This document shows positions 1-12,575 of a DNA stretch of 64,000 nucleotides, in pieces (the first letter of the stretch is position 1; every line of letters begins with the position of its first letter). Both the position numbers and the translations under genes were made by a program. Origin of the DNA: Neckera pumila (taxonomy: Eukaryota > Streptophyta > Bryopsida > Hypnales > Neckeraceae); the NCBI GenBank assembly GCA_963969595.1, contig OZ018410.1, forward strand, positions 30,694,913-30,758,912, read 5' to 3'. Below the pieces are notes generated by a model. That model did no database searches. It was not told the DNA's origin and saw only the letters and a list, made by a program, of their open reading frames with translations.

Positions 1-829
1 TGAGTCAGAAACAAGTAAATAGCAACACCCAACGATTTAGGGTTTCGGCCACCAAGGGCGGTAGAAGTTTGCGGGACCAAATCTGAACTCTTAGGAGATC
101 ATTTGGACTAGTTTTTGGCTTGATTGAGTGCGTCTTTACTGTGCAAATAGAGTATAGCTTTTCCACCCAGATAAGAGCAAATCGGAGTCAGTATCGTCCC
201 CAATGGTTTCTAGGGTTTCTAGCCGCAAAAGGTGGCGGGTTCCAGAGATCAAAATAGAGCCGGTAGGGGTCATTGTTGCTTTGTTTTGGTATTGGTTTGG
301 TGTGTGGATAATATTGGAGATTTAGAGACAGACTACACCACCAGAGCGGAGAGAATTGAATCAAGGCTTCCCTTGAAGGTTCTTAGAGTTTCACCACTAC
401 GGCGGATTTATGAAGTTGTTTAGAATAGATAGGGGTCAACTTCAATTTGGTCTTTCCGGTGAGCGTAGTTTGAGAGAGCTGCACACAGCTGTGTGGAGAT
501 TGAACGACGAGAAAGGCGGACACAAGAAGAATTGCGCTCAGAAGTTTACAGATTGGGGTTTGCTAATAGAAATAGGGTTGGGGTTTGAATTCGTGGAGAT
601 CACCTAGTTACAAGTCTAAGGAGATATATTAAAGACCAGAACACGAGATCAGTATCAAGGAAGAGTTCTTACTGTGCTATAACATTCAATTTTGTTGGCT
701 ATTAAAACATCATATTTGTTTCTTATTTAGGGATGCAATCGCCGTTTACCGTATAGTAGAGTTTTTGTTTTTTGATACTGTAGCATGGATAGTGTGATGG
801 ATGACGCATAGATTTTGAGCCTCTCTAAC
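1..829 (+). other. Presumed 5' leader of the LINE, no gene seen
   Basis: This stretch has only short chance ORFs. It lies directly upstream of the ORF1 remnant of the LINE and has mixed base composition, unlike the AT-rich spacer elsewhere. An AGGGTTT (telo-box-like) string occurs near position 41. It may be the 5' untranslated part of the element, but I see no target-site duplication or other mark of the true 5' end, so it could also be unrelated flanking DNA. Confidence 0.35.
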
Positions 830-3300
830 ATGGAAGGGGAAGGCTGGCATACTTCGAAGGGTCCCAAAAAAATAGGGCCATTGAAGGAAGGCCTGATGAC
901 GGAAGAAACTCCCCACCTGAGCATGCAAGGGGTCGTTCCTAAGTAGATCCGGAGGGAGGAGGAAGGGGTCATTAACTCAAACTCTAAAGCTCCGGAGGAG
1001 AAGGGGATAGAAGTTTCAACACCGCCGCAAATAGATAAGCTTTGGAAACTGGAGCTCACTTTCACAGCAGAGCAACTAGAACAGATCACAGCAACAAGAG
1101 AGGAGATCAACCTAAGAATGGTGCTTAGGAGATTAGTTGGACCATCGCCAGGGTACGTAGAAATCTACAAGATTCTCTCTGGTCATTTTAAGAGCTTGAT
1201 GAGGGCGGTTCAGAACTTAACGAGAGGATTCTTCAGAGTAGAATTTGATACACATGAGGCAGCCGTGGAGGCAATAAGCCTTAGATCTCTTCAAGGAGAG
1301 GGTAAAATAGTCAAATTTCAACCGTGAAGAATGGAATTCTTTACAAAAAATCCATTGATTGAAGCAGAGCTAGGCTATGTGATTAGGGTACAATTTTCTG
1401 GGCAAGATCTAATCTTCCTTGCGGAAGAGTGGCTAAAAGCATTTGCATCCCTTATTGGGGAAGTCATCTAGACGGAAAATAAAGAGCAAGCTTACAAAAG
1501 ACTTGGAGGACCATTGATAATAGTCAGGGTAAAGGGGTGATTGCAAGAAACACTTGTACTATTTCCTTTCACACATTGTGTGCTAATTAGTTTTGTGGCT
1601 ATTACTTTTGCAATTTGAATCCAAATGACATCAAATTTATAGACAAGGTACTTATAACTATTATACACCTTGTCTAATTTTTGGAAATTTTTTAATATTT
1701 TATTACTATTTAATAGTAGCCTTCGATCTTATAGCACACTTGCCAGTTTTGTGGGTTTTAGTACTATTTAGTATCCAAAAAACAAATTTGGAGTTGAAAT
1801 TTGGAGGAAATGGTCTTCTAGCAGACTTATAGCTATGATCCAAAGCAATTCTAAAATATCTAATTTTATGTAGTGTAGAAGTCCACAAAGTGAGCTTCAT
1901 TCAACTTGCATTTTGAAATGTATAAAACATATTTTTGGTGTTTTTTTTGGTGAATGACCATTTTCATAGAGATCATAAAAATGGCCAATTTTAATTTTAT
2001 TTATTTAAATTTTTCTAATTTTTAACTAATTTAAACATCAAAGTATCTATTTTCTTGAGTTTTGGCACTTTTCTAGTTCTCCTACTTAGAGAATTTTCCT
2101 AGGCTTTTCCTTTGGTGGTTATCTTCATCTTAAAGGTGTATACATTAGTCATATTTTTAAAAAAATGTAAATGTTTTTTCTGTAGTTTTAAAGTACTCCA
2201 AAGAAAAATCATGAGTACTATTGCAAAATGCAACAAATAGTACAAGTGTTTCTTGCAATCACCCAAAGCAGATTTCCAAACTTCTTGGCACCATTTGCAT
2301 TCCAGGTTTGGGTGCAGAGTAGACAAGAGGTTCCGGCATGGAGCAGGAGGTCAATTACTTGAGACTGCCAAATCAATGTAATAGGTGCAGACAGTTTGGG
2401 CATACCGTTTCCAATTGCCCATTAAACAAGCACAAACTCCAAGCTAATATTACGCAGATGGTAAAGAGCAGATTTGAGGAACCACAAACTGAGGAGAAAT
2501 AGATCCCAGAGGAGGGATTCACAAAGGTGGTTTCAAAAAAAAAAAGAATGCACGGGCCAAGAGCAAGAACAAGGCACAATGGAAGGCGAGGGTCGGAGAG
2601 ACTAGAACAAAAGGGACAAAGGAAAAGGTTATCCCTCAAGAGTGTAGAGGGGATCAATCCTCTCACAAGCAAGGTGCTTGAGCCGGCAACAAGTAGCCAA
2701 TAAAGCGGGGGATCCAGAAAGCAACAGGAGAAGGTCAGAGAACCCAATATGGAAAGGAAGAAGATGGAGTCTATACAAGAGTACAGTGGGGAGCAGTCAT
2801 CTCACAAGCAGGTGCCAAAACTCGCAATGTCCAGTTAAGAGAGTAGGGGAACAGGTAAAAGGCAGCCAGTGGTGAGGGAGCAAATAGAGTATAGAGCAGA
2901 ATCAAATATTTTAGAAGTATGTAGAGCTAGAATACAGAACATTATAACTAGTTCGGGCACAAAAGGTGGACAGATAGAGGTTACACAAAAGGTGGTAAGT
3001 AAAGTAAAATCCCGAATCTAGGAGCAACAAAACAAGTTAGAGGAGTGCTCACAAATGATTATTTTGAAGGTGACAGTGGAACAGGGAGAGGGTTCAAAAG
3101 GTATCGGCTAGGAGGTATCGATGGTAGAGGCAGGTAGGAAAATACTGAACACCCCGGAGGTATCTCATTCCAAGGAATTGGAACAAGAACTGATGAAAGA
3201 AGGGGAGCACACGGTGGATCCCATTTGGCAACTGAATCCAGCTGAAAGGAGAGCGTTAGACAAAGCGAGGGTCACTCTTGCAGAACAACCTTAGGTGCTG
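830..3300 (+). pseudogene. LINE ORF1 remnant, DUF4283-like plus CCHC zinc knuckle
   Basis: An ATG at 830 opens a frame that continues, with a TAG near 942 and a TGA at about 1325, through a segment typical of plant LINE ORF1: an RNA-binding DUF4283-like block (about 1118-1530, including FFRVEF and a LGGPLIIVRV stretch). The frame is cut at 1531 by the inserted TIR element and resumes after 2265. A CCHC knuckle (Cys-X2-Cys-X4-His-X4-Cys, CNRCRQFGHTVSNC) lies at 2377-2418. ORF1 proteins of this family bind the element RNA as a ribonucleoprotein. The C-terminal part is too broken to define. Confidence 0.7.
1535..2264 (-). mobile_element. 730-bp TIR element, family 1 copy 1 (TSD AAAG)
   Basis: The element is bounded by inverted repeats beginning GGGTGATTGCAAGAAACACT at 1535 and its reverse complement ending at 2264, nearly identical for about 30 bp. 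AAAG lies immediately outside both ends (1531-1534 and 2265-2268), a 4-bp target duplication. It sits inside LINE ORF1. No transposase is encoded, so it is non-autonomous. Strand is given relative to copy 2. It has a single TTAA at about 1710 exactly where copy 2 carries another inserted element. Confidence 0.92.
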
Positions 3301-4219
3301 CCAAATTTTCATATCCTTGAGGCGGAGCAGGTACCCCAGGCGACTCCTGCAGACAATCCATTCAGGGAGGAAGGCACTTGGAAAAAAGCAAACTTCTTGC
3401 CATTGGTATCGCAGTTTGTAGTAGAGAATGAAAAAACAAAATAGAAAGAGAATCAAGGAGCATTTCTGGCAAATAATCCCAAAAATGGTCAAGCCTCAAA
3501 GCACATGCTGGACCGGAAGTCTACGAATGTCCTTGAAACATGGTAGGCAATGTGGAAAATTGGAGAAGGAAAATTGGATAAAGCCTTCCAGATATACCCC
3601 CCAACACAAGAAGCTCACGATGTGGTTAAATTTTTATCCATTTGGCCAATGATTTACAAAGAAGAAAAGGTGGGCAATAGTGTACTCCTCGCCAAAGAAG
3701 AGAACCAGATAGCGGCCATTCCTTCTTCATTTGGGTTGGAATTCAAGGACAAGGTTTACACTCTGGCTTTTATTAAGGTCTTCATTCTAGCAGCTCTTCA
3801 AGCACACATAAGAGCAATGGTGAAGAAGCCTCCAAAACTAATAGAATGGGAGCAAGTATAGTGGCTGGCAAGATGGGACCATAAAAAAGATGCCCTAGAG
3901 CTTACAATCTTGGCGGTTCTGAGAGTAACACGCAAGGCCTGCTGTTTGAAAAATGTAGAACTATCTTGGATGCATGCGAGAAATCTGGAGGAGTTAGCAC
4001 CCCGGAATGGACAAGTTAAAGCAAATTCATTGCTTCAAGACTGGGCAGGTCTTTACAAATTCTTAAAATTGTCGGAAGACTGGCAACCTAGTCTGCAGGC
4101 TTCCTTGAGGCTAAGAACCAAGAAAATGTGGACAGGAAATGGCCTAGGTCCATTAACCTTAGATTTGAATGTAAAATGACGGATGTGATAATGAAAGAGG
4201 GCAGCCCCTCAAAGCAGCA

Positions 4220-5044
4220 ATAATGGATCTACAAATATTGATAGCAACCCTCAATGTAAGGGGTGCAGGGGTCGGCACCCAAGGGGCACAAAAACAAGTC
4301 CATATTAGGAAAATATTTGAAAGAATGGTAGATCCGCCAATAGTAATACTCATGCAGAAACACTAGATGTTGGATGCCAAATGTCACAGGCATTGCCACA
4401 ATCTTCCATTTGTTGGGGCCTTTTGAGGATAGAACCTGGCTATCAGGAATGTGGGGACGGTGGAGCGCTGGAAAGCAGGCACAACAATTCTGGTTTCAAA
4501 GCACTTAGCAGGTAGAGGGAATAATAAACAACATGGAATACTCATGGAGGGAAGGGTGCAATTCGTCACCCTTAAGTCAGATTTACAAGCAGTGTTAACA
4601 ATTATAAACGTTTGTGCTCCCACAACATCATTGGAAAGGGTGGAGTTATGGCACAAATTGGTCAATGGAAATATCCTAAGGGATGGGTACATCCTAGCAG
4701 GTGATTTCAATATGGTGGAATTATTAGAGGATAGGCTAGGGAGTTTTCAGGAGTGTACCACCCCTAACCAGAGAGAGAAGTCTGCATGGGTTAGGTTGTT
4801 ACACCATTATAGATTGGAAGACACATGGGATTTAGATCATTTTTGTAAGACAAATGATTTAAGATTTTTGTGGGACAATAATAGAGAAGGTAAAGTTCAC
4901 AGGAAAGTGCTCATTGATAGAATTTACTTTTCTAGCTCATTATGCGGCCAAGGAGGGAACCTGACAATGCATCCGCATTTGAGCATCTCAGATCATGCAT
5001 CCTTACAAATAAAATTGTTCTCAAGAAGGCAACCAATAGCTTGA
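4220..5044 (+). pseudogene. LINE ORF2, apurinic endonuclease-like domain
   Basis: The reading frame carries the landmarks of an exonuclease/endonuclease/phosphatase fold: an N-terminal LNVRG-like strand (about 4250), the GDFN motif (about 4700-4712) and the terminal SDH motif (about 4987-4995). In an active LINE this domain nicks target DNA to prime reverse transcription. Stops fall near 4365 and 4425, and the longest open piece runs 4451-5044. The domain is non-functional as it stands. Confidence 0.8.
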
Positions 5045-5533
5045 CCTGGCGCATTCCCGACAGACACGCTAAAGAAACAAGCATTGAAGAAACGTATTAC
5101 TTAGGCTTGGGAAGGGGCGGATAAACCGGATCAACAAGGATCTTGGATGGAATGGGTCTCAGAGGCATAGAATCGGGCTAGTGCAGAAGCAAAAAAAATT
5201 CAGAAGGAAGAGAGAATACAGAGGTATAGTGAGGAAAGTAGAGCTATTAGAGAGATCAAATTAGCGGAGAGTAGATTACAAAATCATCCATTTGATACAG
5301 CAACTGTCCAGCAGAGAAACAGGGCCAAGTCAAAATTACAAGAGCTTATGTTATATGCCCTAGATTTGCAGTATCATTATGTATTGGCCAAATGGCTAAA
5401 AAATGGGGACAAGTGTATATACTAAGGAGTTTTTTAATGGATTCAAGTAGGCAAATACTAGAACAAGTATTTCTCAACTTAGCATAGATGGCCAGATCAT
5501 CATAGAGCAAGGGAATAAAGCTGCACGGCAGTT

Positions 5534-7080
5534 TTGGACTTCTACAAAAATCTATATCAAACTCCCCCAAAATTGCCAAAAGTCCAGGAAGCGAGATGTA
5601 CAGAAGGTGCTGAGAAGTGTGCCATAGATAATCACAATAAGGAGGTAATTGGTGTAGTCATACTACATGAACTCAGAGACGCAATCAAGGAGCTCACAAT
5701 AGGGCATGCGGCAGGAGCAGATGGGATACCGACCGATTTCTTTAAATGTTGTTTGGATGAACTACAAGGAGATCTGCTCCAAGCAGTCAGGGAGGTTCTG
5801 AGATCTAGAGAACTCTCACGAGAGTACAACAAAGGTATCATTGCTTTACTTCCTAAAGGGAGGGATTCAACACTCATTAAAAATTATAGGCCCATTACAT
5901 TGTTAGCTTTGTTTTATAAGGTTGTGGCAAAAATTTTGGCGTTAAGATTATAGAAGGTCGGGCAGAAGGTACTCCTGCAGCCATCATTAGACCAAATCAA
6001 ACAGGTTTTGTGAAGGGGAGATGTATAATAGATAATATTTTTTTAGCTCAGGAATTAATTCATCACGCTGAAGAGTCAGGACAAGATTTGGTACTGATGT
6101 TACTTGATCTAAAAAAAGCGTATGACCGGATTTCTTGGCCATTTAAGAAAGCAGTTTTAGAGAAAAGGGATTTCCATGCAGAGTTTATTAGAGGGATCAT
6201 GGCATTATATGAGAACGCATCATTGGTAGTCATAATAAATGGAGAGGTAGAAGAGACCTTTTATCTAACAAGGTCTGTTAGACAGGGATGTCCCTTAGCC
6301 CCTTTTTTTTATAGTCTTTTTTGATGCATTAGACTTCTTGCTAGAAGATCCCCAATATGGGATTTAGGGGTTCAGATTACCAAATGGGAGTAGGGTAAAG
6401 GACGCATCCTTCGCGGATAATGCCTCACTATATTTAATAAGCACAGAGGCCAATTTATTGAGGGCATTGACAGTTCTGGAGCTTTTTTGTTTAGTTTCCG
6501 GATCAAAAGTTAATTGGAATAAAACGAGTGCCATCTGGGCTTCATCAAATTCCAGAAACTTTTGTTGGGGGGAAGAATTGGGGCTTAAATGGGTTCCAGA
6601 AGGAGAGGGGGTGAGATACCTCGAACCACTAATCGGATTCCATCTGCCTAAAGATGCAAATATGGAGCCTTTGATTGACCTTATCAAGAAAAAGTTAAGG
6701 ACATGGGCGGCAAAAACGGTGTCACAAGCAGGTCGGGTCTTGATTTGTAATTCGTTTTTTTTTGCTACTTGTAGGTATGTTGCGGCCTGCTATGGGATCT
6801 CTTGCAGGAACTATGACATATTAAGAGGCCTCATAATACAATACTTATGGACGGGTTAGGAAGATGAAAGGACAGCAGCGAGAGTGCATTGGAGCACTTG
6901 TATTCTTCCGGTAGAGGAAGGAGGTTTGGGACTAATAGATCCCTTTTTATAGACACAAGCATTATTAGCTAAATTAATGGTCAGAAGTTTAGCACCAAGA
7001 GTGGAGCCGTAGAAGATTTTATTGAGACATAAAATGGAGCAAGGAAGACCACAAGGAGACGCTAAATGGCATAAGGCTCA
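5534..7080 (+). pseudogene. LINE ORF2, reverse transcriptase domain with FADD changed to FADN
   Basis: Recognisable RT blocks occur in order: GADGIP (about 5718), ALLPKGRD and NYRPI (about 5845-5895), FVKGR (about 6006), LDLKKAYDR (about 6104), RQGCPLAP (about 6280), then FADN at 6410-6421 where plant LINEs have FADD, then SGSKVNWNK (about 6500) and a thumb-like LRTWAAKTVSQAGR block (about 6695). The change of the last catalytic Asp to Asn would abolish polymerase activity. A TAG ends the first piece at 5951-5953, and a frameshift in the T-run near 6305 moves the frame. Confidence 0.88.
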
Positions 7081-7625
7081 CACGTGGCTGTTGTTCAATA
7101 AGGGATTTAAAGAAAAAAACCACTCTCCCTTGGTTACGGCCTGCTTGAAGGCATTCACTGTGATCAGAGGGAACCTTATTTAGAAGGCACCAAAGATCAT
7201 CAGTGAATAATGCGACAGCCACTTTTCGGGAATCATTGATCCTCGAGGCTAATAGTATTCCGTTAGGAACAGGGCCAAACTTGGGATTACATTTATGGGC
7301 CAAAGCAGGTATTAACACAATCTAACATATATGGTGTGTAATAGAAGAAGACTGGTTATCGACAGATGCAATACAACGGAAATTACCGAGACAGGGAGCA
7401 GTGACGGAAAAGTAAGAAATATGTAGATATAAGGTGATCTCGAACATTCCATGGGATCCTATGGATTTTTGGGACAGGCAACAAAGTGCAACATGGTTGC
7501 AAGCGGAGAGGGATCAAAAGGTTTTTTTACATAAATTTGACTCCGAAGGAGTTGAACAAGCGATTAGTTTTACAAAACAAGTAGGGAGCAAGTTATTGAT
7601 TAAGGAATAAATCTATAGTAAACTT

Positions 7626-8385
7626 TTGGAGGGCAATTGTGGGAACACGCAATGTCAATATTTAGAAATCCGGACTAGTTTAGGATCAATTCCGTAAATA
7701 TTTTCAAAAATTGGTAGTAGTGAAGCCGCAAACCGAAACATTTAGTAGAAACTAGGTAGTAAGGCCTTATTTGTTATATATGGACAAATGGTAGTCTCAA
7801 TTTTATCCTTGAGTCAAAGATAAACAGTCATAACTATTCAATTTTGAGACTATTTGGAAATTTGAGACTTTAAAATATTACTATGTATAAAAAACTTTCA
7901 TTTCCAAAAGGTTGCAGTCTCAACTTATCCTCGACTCGAGGATAAATCCATACAATTGTTTTAGGGCAAAAGTCTCAAAATCTGTTGATTGTCCAATTAT
8001 AATGAATAAGGCCATTAGTCAGAAAGTTCCGGCTTGCAAAAACTTGTAGAATAGGTAAGAAACGGACTTTAGCCGGAATCCGGAAACCGGAATGGAATCT
8101 GGATTCAGGCAACCTACAAACTAGGGGTCCGGCCTATGAAAACTAGGGATCCGTTTGCAAATGGCGGCGCATTAAATGGCCGAACCAACGGGTGTCGGTC
8201 ACTGGCCGGGTACTTAAGCAGATGGGCCTTTTGTTTTTCTCCCTCTTTCTTCCGCTCGAGGAGGTGTGTGTGCTTGCAAGTTTTGGAGCGCGTTTCTTTT
8301 AGAAGAGTGAAAGAGTGGTGAGTTAGGCCAGATAGGGAGAGAAGGAAAGGAGGGTGCCAATTGCACCAGATTGTAGGTCAAGAAG
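7626..8385. other. Spacer with a MITE; leader of the transposon-type ORF
   Basis: No gene is seen. The segment contains the 251-bp MITE listed separately and, from about 8020, sequence rich in CCGG words that resembles the 5' side of the downstream ORF. I looked for a long terminal repeat here and found no matching partner downstream. Confidence 0.4.
7763..8013. mobile_element. 251-bp MITE with GGCCTTATT terminal repeats
   Basis: Left end reads GGCCTTATTTGTTATATATG and the right end, reverse-complemented, reads GGCCTTATTCATTATAATTG, so about 20 bp of imperfect terminal inverted repeat. The interior is AT-rich and itself partly palindromic (TCAATTTTATCCTTGAGT on one side, CTCGAGGATAAA on the other). 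The flanking triplets TAA and ATT are not identical, so the target duplication, and with it the superfamily, is undetermined. Confidence 0.65.
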
Positions 8386-10431
8386 ATGGCGGGATCATCG
8401 GCGCATGGGCAAAAGACTATTCCTTCTATCAAGCTCCTGTACCCAGTCATTCCGTCGGACTCCGTTGGGCGCTTAGAGTTAGAGGAAGATCTCTTCAAAC
8501 TAGGGTGTATCGGGTTCATCCGGCAACCCTGGACAGTTAGGAGTGAAGATTTTCTTCGTGAGCTGGTTATGGGGACACCAAACCAGTTCGAGCCGACGCC
8601 AAGGGGTCGGTTGGCCTCTTGGACGGAAGGGATGTGCGCGGAAACTTACGGGTTGAAGCAGTCCGGATCCGAAAATGCAACCCGAACGGATAAGTTTTAT
8701 GAAGACAAGTTCAAGAAACCGCCGCACCATAAGGAGGGTTTCACCGTTAGTGACTGTATCGATGAGCGCCATAGGCAATTACCGAATTTCCTGATTCCCA
8801 TCGTCTATCTGGAAAAGCCAACCAGGATTACGGTTACGGTGGCAAATACGATTTTTGGAGCACTTGAAGGCCGGGTCGTGAACTGGGCGACCATAATCCA
8901 CCAGAAGGTCAAGAAGATGGCGGTGGCTATCGACAAGGCCAAGCAAAGTCCGCTCAGTACTTACTTGTTCCACATGTAATATCATTTTGATTTCATAACC
9001 CCGCAAGAACAAGTTGCCTATGAGACTGGAATGCAAATCCTGAAGTACGGATTCACAGAAGAGTTGAAGCCGACGAGAGAAGCGGTACTAGAAGAAGAAG
9101 AGGAAGAGGAGGATCCGGAACCGAAGCCGCTGGAGAAGAAGAAGCGACAGAAGACCACCAATCCGGACGCATGAAGAACAAGTCTGGACGTGCCGAAACC
9201 GAATCCGTCCCTGACCCAGCCAGCACCGGAATCTTCCAATGTATCCGACTTCTATGAAGCCGGAACCCGATGGATGGTGCAGTGCCGGAAGATGCACGCC
9301 GAGATGGCAAAGGTATTCACGGGCGTTGCCAGGGAGTTAAATGTTGAGACGGATCAGATCTTCAACGAACTCCGAAAGAGACCCGATCTGACATTACTCC
9401 AAGAGAAGGACAAGCAGATCGAGATGCTTAAGGGGGAGCGAGATCACTATAAGAACAAGTTCTACTGGACGGAGGGGCAGTCGATCTCAGCCCGGAAGAA
9501 GGAGACAGATGCCCTGAAGCTAGTCAGGGATTTGAAGGTGTTGGTAGAAGAATCGGAACATCAGATCATCCGGTCCACGCTTTACACAAAGAAACTCGAG
9601 AACGACGACATTGTTACCGGATCCAGAGTGCTGCAAGTCCTGGTCGATTACGAGGCCAAGATGAAGATCGTTTTGGACGATATGAGGCAGTTGCTGGGAC
9701 ATTTGGATGTGGCCAAGGACAACTTTGGGCTACTTCCGGATATCTTCATGGAGTCCCTGGGCAAACATGGAGCCGGAACTTCCGGGACACAAGAGGATCC
9801 AGGCTTGAAGTCCCTGTTTAAAATGCCTAGGGTGCCTTCCTCGAGTCATTTCCCAAAGTGGGGCATGATAAATACTTTTGCCCCTTCCTCACAGTCTCCG
9901 TTGGGATCCGGAAAGGCTAGGCAGAGGTTGCCGATCCGGAGAAATCTGTTAGAAGGTTTGGGGACAATCAATCCGGCAAGAGAGCACCCGGAGAGATTCC
10001 CTCATATGTCGGAACAGTCACCAGCACGGGGTACGCAATTGATTGACTTAGGAGATTCGGCTCCAGAGACGAAACCGAAACTTAGATCGGAAACCCGGCT
10101 GAATAAGAGGACGGAAATAGTAGAGGCCGAAATCTCGGATCCTGATGAAGAACTCGAGATGGTGGAACCTGAGAGGCAGCTGAAGCTCCGGAAATCTGAG
10201 AAGCGGAAACCGGAAAGCAAGAAGCCGGTGAAGCAACAAATTGAAGACTCCGAGTCTGGAGAGTTTGAGTCGGGTTCAGAATCTAAGGAAGATATGGAGG
10301 AGGACGAGACGTCTCCTGCGACCCGTCAGAATCCGCCTCAAGCCGCCAAAATGACGCCAGCAAAGGGTTCCGGTAAGCCGACAGCCAAGCAGGGAGCCGG
10401 GAGTTCAAAGAAATCTCGAGTGGCCAAGTAG
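8386..10431 (+). pseudogene. Plant transposon-type protein ORF, two nonsense codons
   Basis: One continuous frame of about 681 codons begins with ATG at 8386 and is broken only by TAA at 8977-8979 and TGA at 9172-9174, both single C-to-T changes from Gln or Arg codons. The N-terminal 200 residues resemble the putative plant transposon protein domain of retroelement accessory ORFs (pattern-level recognition only). A run of Glu near 9090-9110 leads to a basic patch, then a coiled-coil region (about 9400-9720), then a long charged Ser/Lys/Glu-rich tail. The region is rich in CCGGA words and its codon use differs from the AT-rich surroundings. It could be an extra ORF of an LTR element or a recently dead domesticated gene. 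Confidence 0.6.
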
Positions 10432-12575
10432 TTAGAAGGGGACTACTTGTGGTGGTGGATTAGAATTTGGATAGTTTTATTCCGGAATTAGATTCCAAGC
10501 GTGGGCCCAATTTCCGGAAACATAGGGATAAGGACTTCCCGGTTTATTCGAGATTTCCTTGGTGTTTGTGTGTGGTTGCCCCAGTTTGTGGGGAGCCCTT
10601 TTTCGCTTTTAGGGTGTTGACTTGGCTTTGTTTTGGGCTTTTAAGGGCGGGCAAGTTAGTTGCCTCTCATTCCCTCCTAGTTGATATTCAATTGTATTTC
10701 ATTCCCTTTTCGAAATCTGAGCCCTCGGGTATGCATTTTGGCTTTATTAGTGTATCCAAATTGTGTTGACTTATGGTCTAGGTGTTGGAAGGAAAGGACG
10801 GGTGAGGAGGAATCCGGATTTAGTAGAATACGGTCTGAGTCGAGAGTGTGCTATTGTAATGTTGTTGGATTGTTGACTTAGAAGCTGCGCACAGTGTCTT
10901 TAAACTACCAGAAGAGTAGTCCGGATCACAGAGTAGCGGGGAAGCGAGTCCGGTTGTCAAGCCGTGCGGAGGTAGGCGCCCGCCCAAGGAAGCCCCCACC
11001 TGTCCGGAAGATCTGCCAACCTTAGGATTCATCTAACCTCTAGAAAGATCACACCTCCATACTTATTCCGGATTCTGAGATCTGTCGTTGTAGTAAGGGA
11101 GAGTGAAGTATTCCTGAGTGACCTGCTGTCCGGAGTTGCCATCCGGAAGTTGTGAGGATCCGGATCTTTTTGTCTTACTGCAATGTTTTGAATACTTGGG
11201 TGTTGTTATTTGTGTTTGTTAGAATTGTAGGAGAACAAGAGTGGTGAAGTCCCTACCCCCTCAAAAGATCAACTAGTGGACCCTCTGAAGGTAAAACAGA
11301 GGTATTGAAAACCAGATTGGAAGAAGAGACGTAAACCGGATTCCGGATAGTTTATGGTCCGGATTGTGAAAGGATCCGGAAAATGTTGAGTAAGTGAGAA
11401 GAAAGAAAGATAGAAAAGCCGGATACCTAGAATATGCTACATACAATCCGGAAATTCCCTGGGACGATATTTCGTGTTATCTTGGCACATTTTTGTGTTA
11501 AGGATACTTATGCCTAGATTGCACGTACGACAGCAATTACAAACTTGTTAGGGTAGTGCGCTAGGATGCGGGGAAGAGAGCATTTTATAATTGCAACCTA
11601 GAGGATCCGCCTCAAGTCCCCGATACAATATGGCTTTTCAAAATTCATACCTCCAAAACCTTACATGTGAGCAGAAACTAGGTAAATATATGTATGCTTT
11701 TTAACCTTGGAACATTTGAAGATCCTTTATTATTTGGCATATTTGGGTTGAGAGATGCAGCACCAAGTATGCCTCTTTGGACTTCATCACCAAAAAGGTA
11801 ATACAGTCCTTGTGGCTTTTGACTATTCATATGGGTATGGCAATTAATAAGGACTTCAACACTAGGGTTAAAAAAAGGGACAAGAGGGACATCAATAGTG
11901 GTTAGTTTGTAAGGTTATGGGCTCCCATCTTTTGTCACCCTGGACTCAATGAGTGGCATTTCAATCTTCCTGAAAATTGGATGTAACTTGCTTTGTAATT
12001 TGTTTGTATTTTACGAAAGGGGGCTTTGCACCCCCGCCCAATTGCTTGCGGCTTTTACAGCATGAGATTTCGGAAAATAATTTGCCCAAGAATGAATGGC
12101 ACATGACTTCTCGACGGTGACTTACATTGATGCAAAGTCTCCTCCTATCTTTCAATTCAAAGCCAATAATGATTGCAACAAGCTCTTCCATTCTATAGCT
12201 AACAATCGGTGAACCTTCAAATCAATATCCAAAATCTAAGTTCTCTCAATTCTTCACCAAGTGATTTATGAAAGGAAGGTTGAGATTTTAAAAGGTAAAG
12301 ATCAAGAGGCATAGTGCACTAGCAAATTGTACGGAGTAACATATAAGGTATAAGCACCCTATAGTATTATATATTAGCATCTAACTGAATAGAGACTAAA
12401 TGTATTCTTAGGAGGGAGAAGAAGGTTAACTCTAGCATAAAAGAATGGCATGAATGAAGAGTCTATTAGCAATGGCTCAAATATCTAAATCTCATGAACC
12501 TAAATGGTAGATTCCATCCTTTATGAAAAGGACGCATAAGGTAACCGACTTATTTCTAACCACTTAAGCAATTAT
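10432..12575. other. 3' flank of the transposon ORF and AT-rich spacer
   Basis: From 10432 to about 11630 the CCGG-rich composition of the preceding ORF continues, including a CCTGGGACGATATTTCG string near 11457 that resembles sequence beside LTRs in plant retroelements. No matching LTR pair was found. After about 11630 composition becomes ordinary AT-rich spacer with no supportable gene. Confidence 0.35.

Larger units (their letters stand above)
830..7625 (+). mobile_element. Decayed plant LINE (L1-type non-LTR retrotransposon)
   Basis: This is a near full-length but dead LINE read on the plus strand. In order it holds an ORF1 remnant (830 to about 3300) with a CCHC knuckle, an apurinic endonuclease-like region (about 4220-5040) and a reverse transcriptase region (about 5530-7080). 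Many in-frame stops, a large share of them TAG, and several frameshifts break every ORF. The fall of CAG and TGG codons to TAG suggests C-to-T decay of methylated DNA (inference). A 730-bp TIR element interrupts ORF1 at 1535-2264. The 3' end is unclear; recognisable coding ends near 7625, and I found no zinc-binding RVT tail or poly(A). Confidence 0.85.

Noticed and set aside
7637..11640. LTR retrotransposon with LTRs flanking the 8386-10431 ORF
   Set aside because: I looked for a repeated TG...CA block on both sides and for a primer-binding site and found neither.
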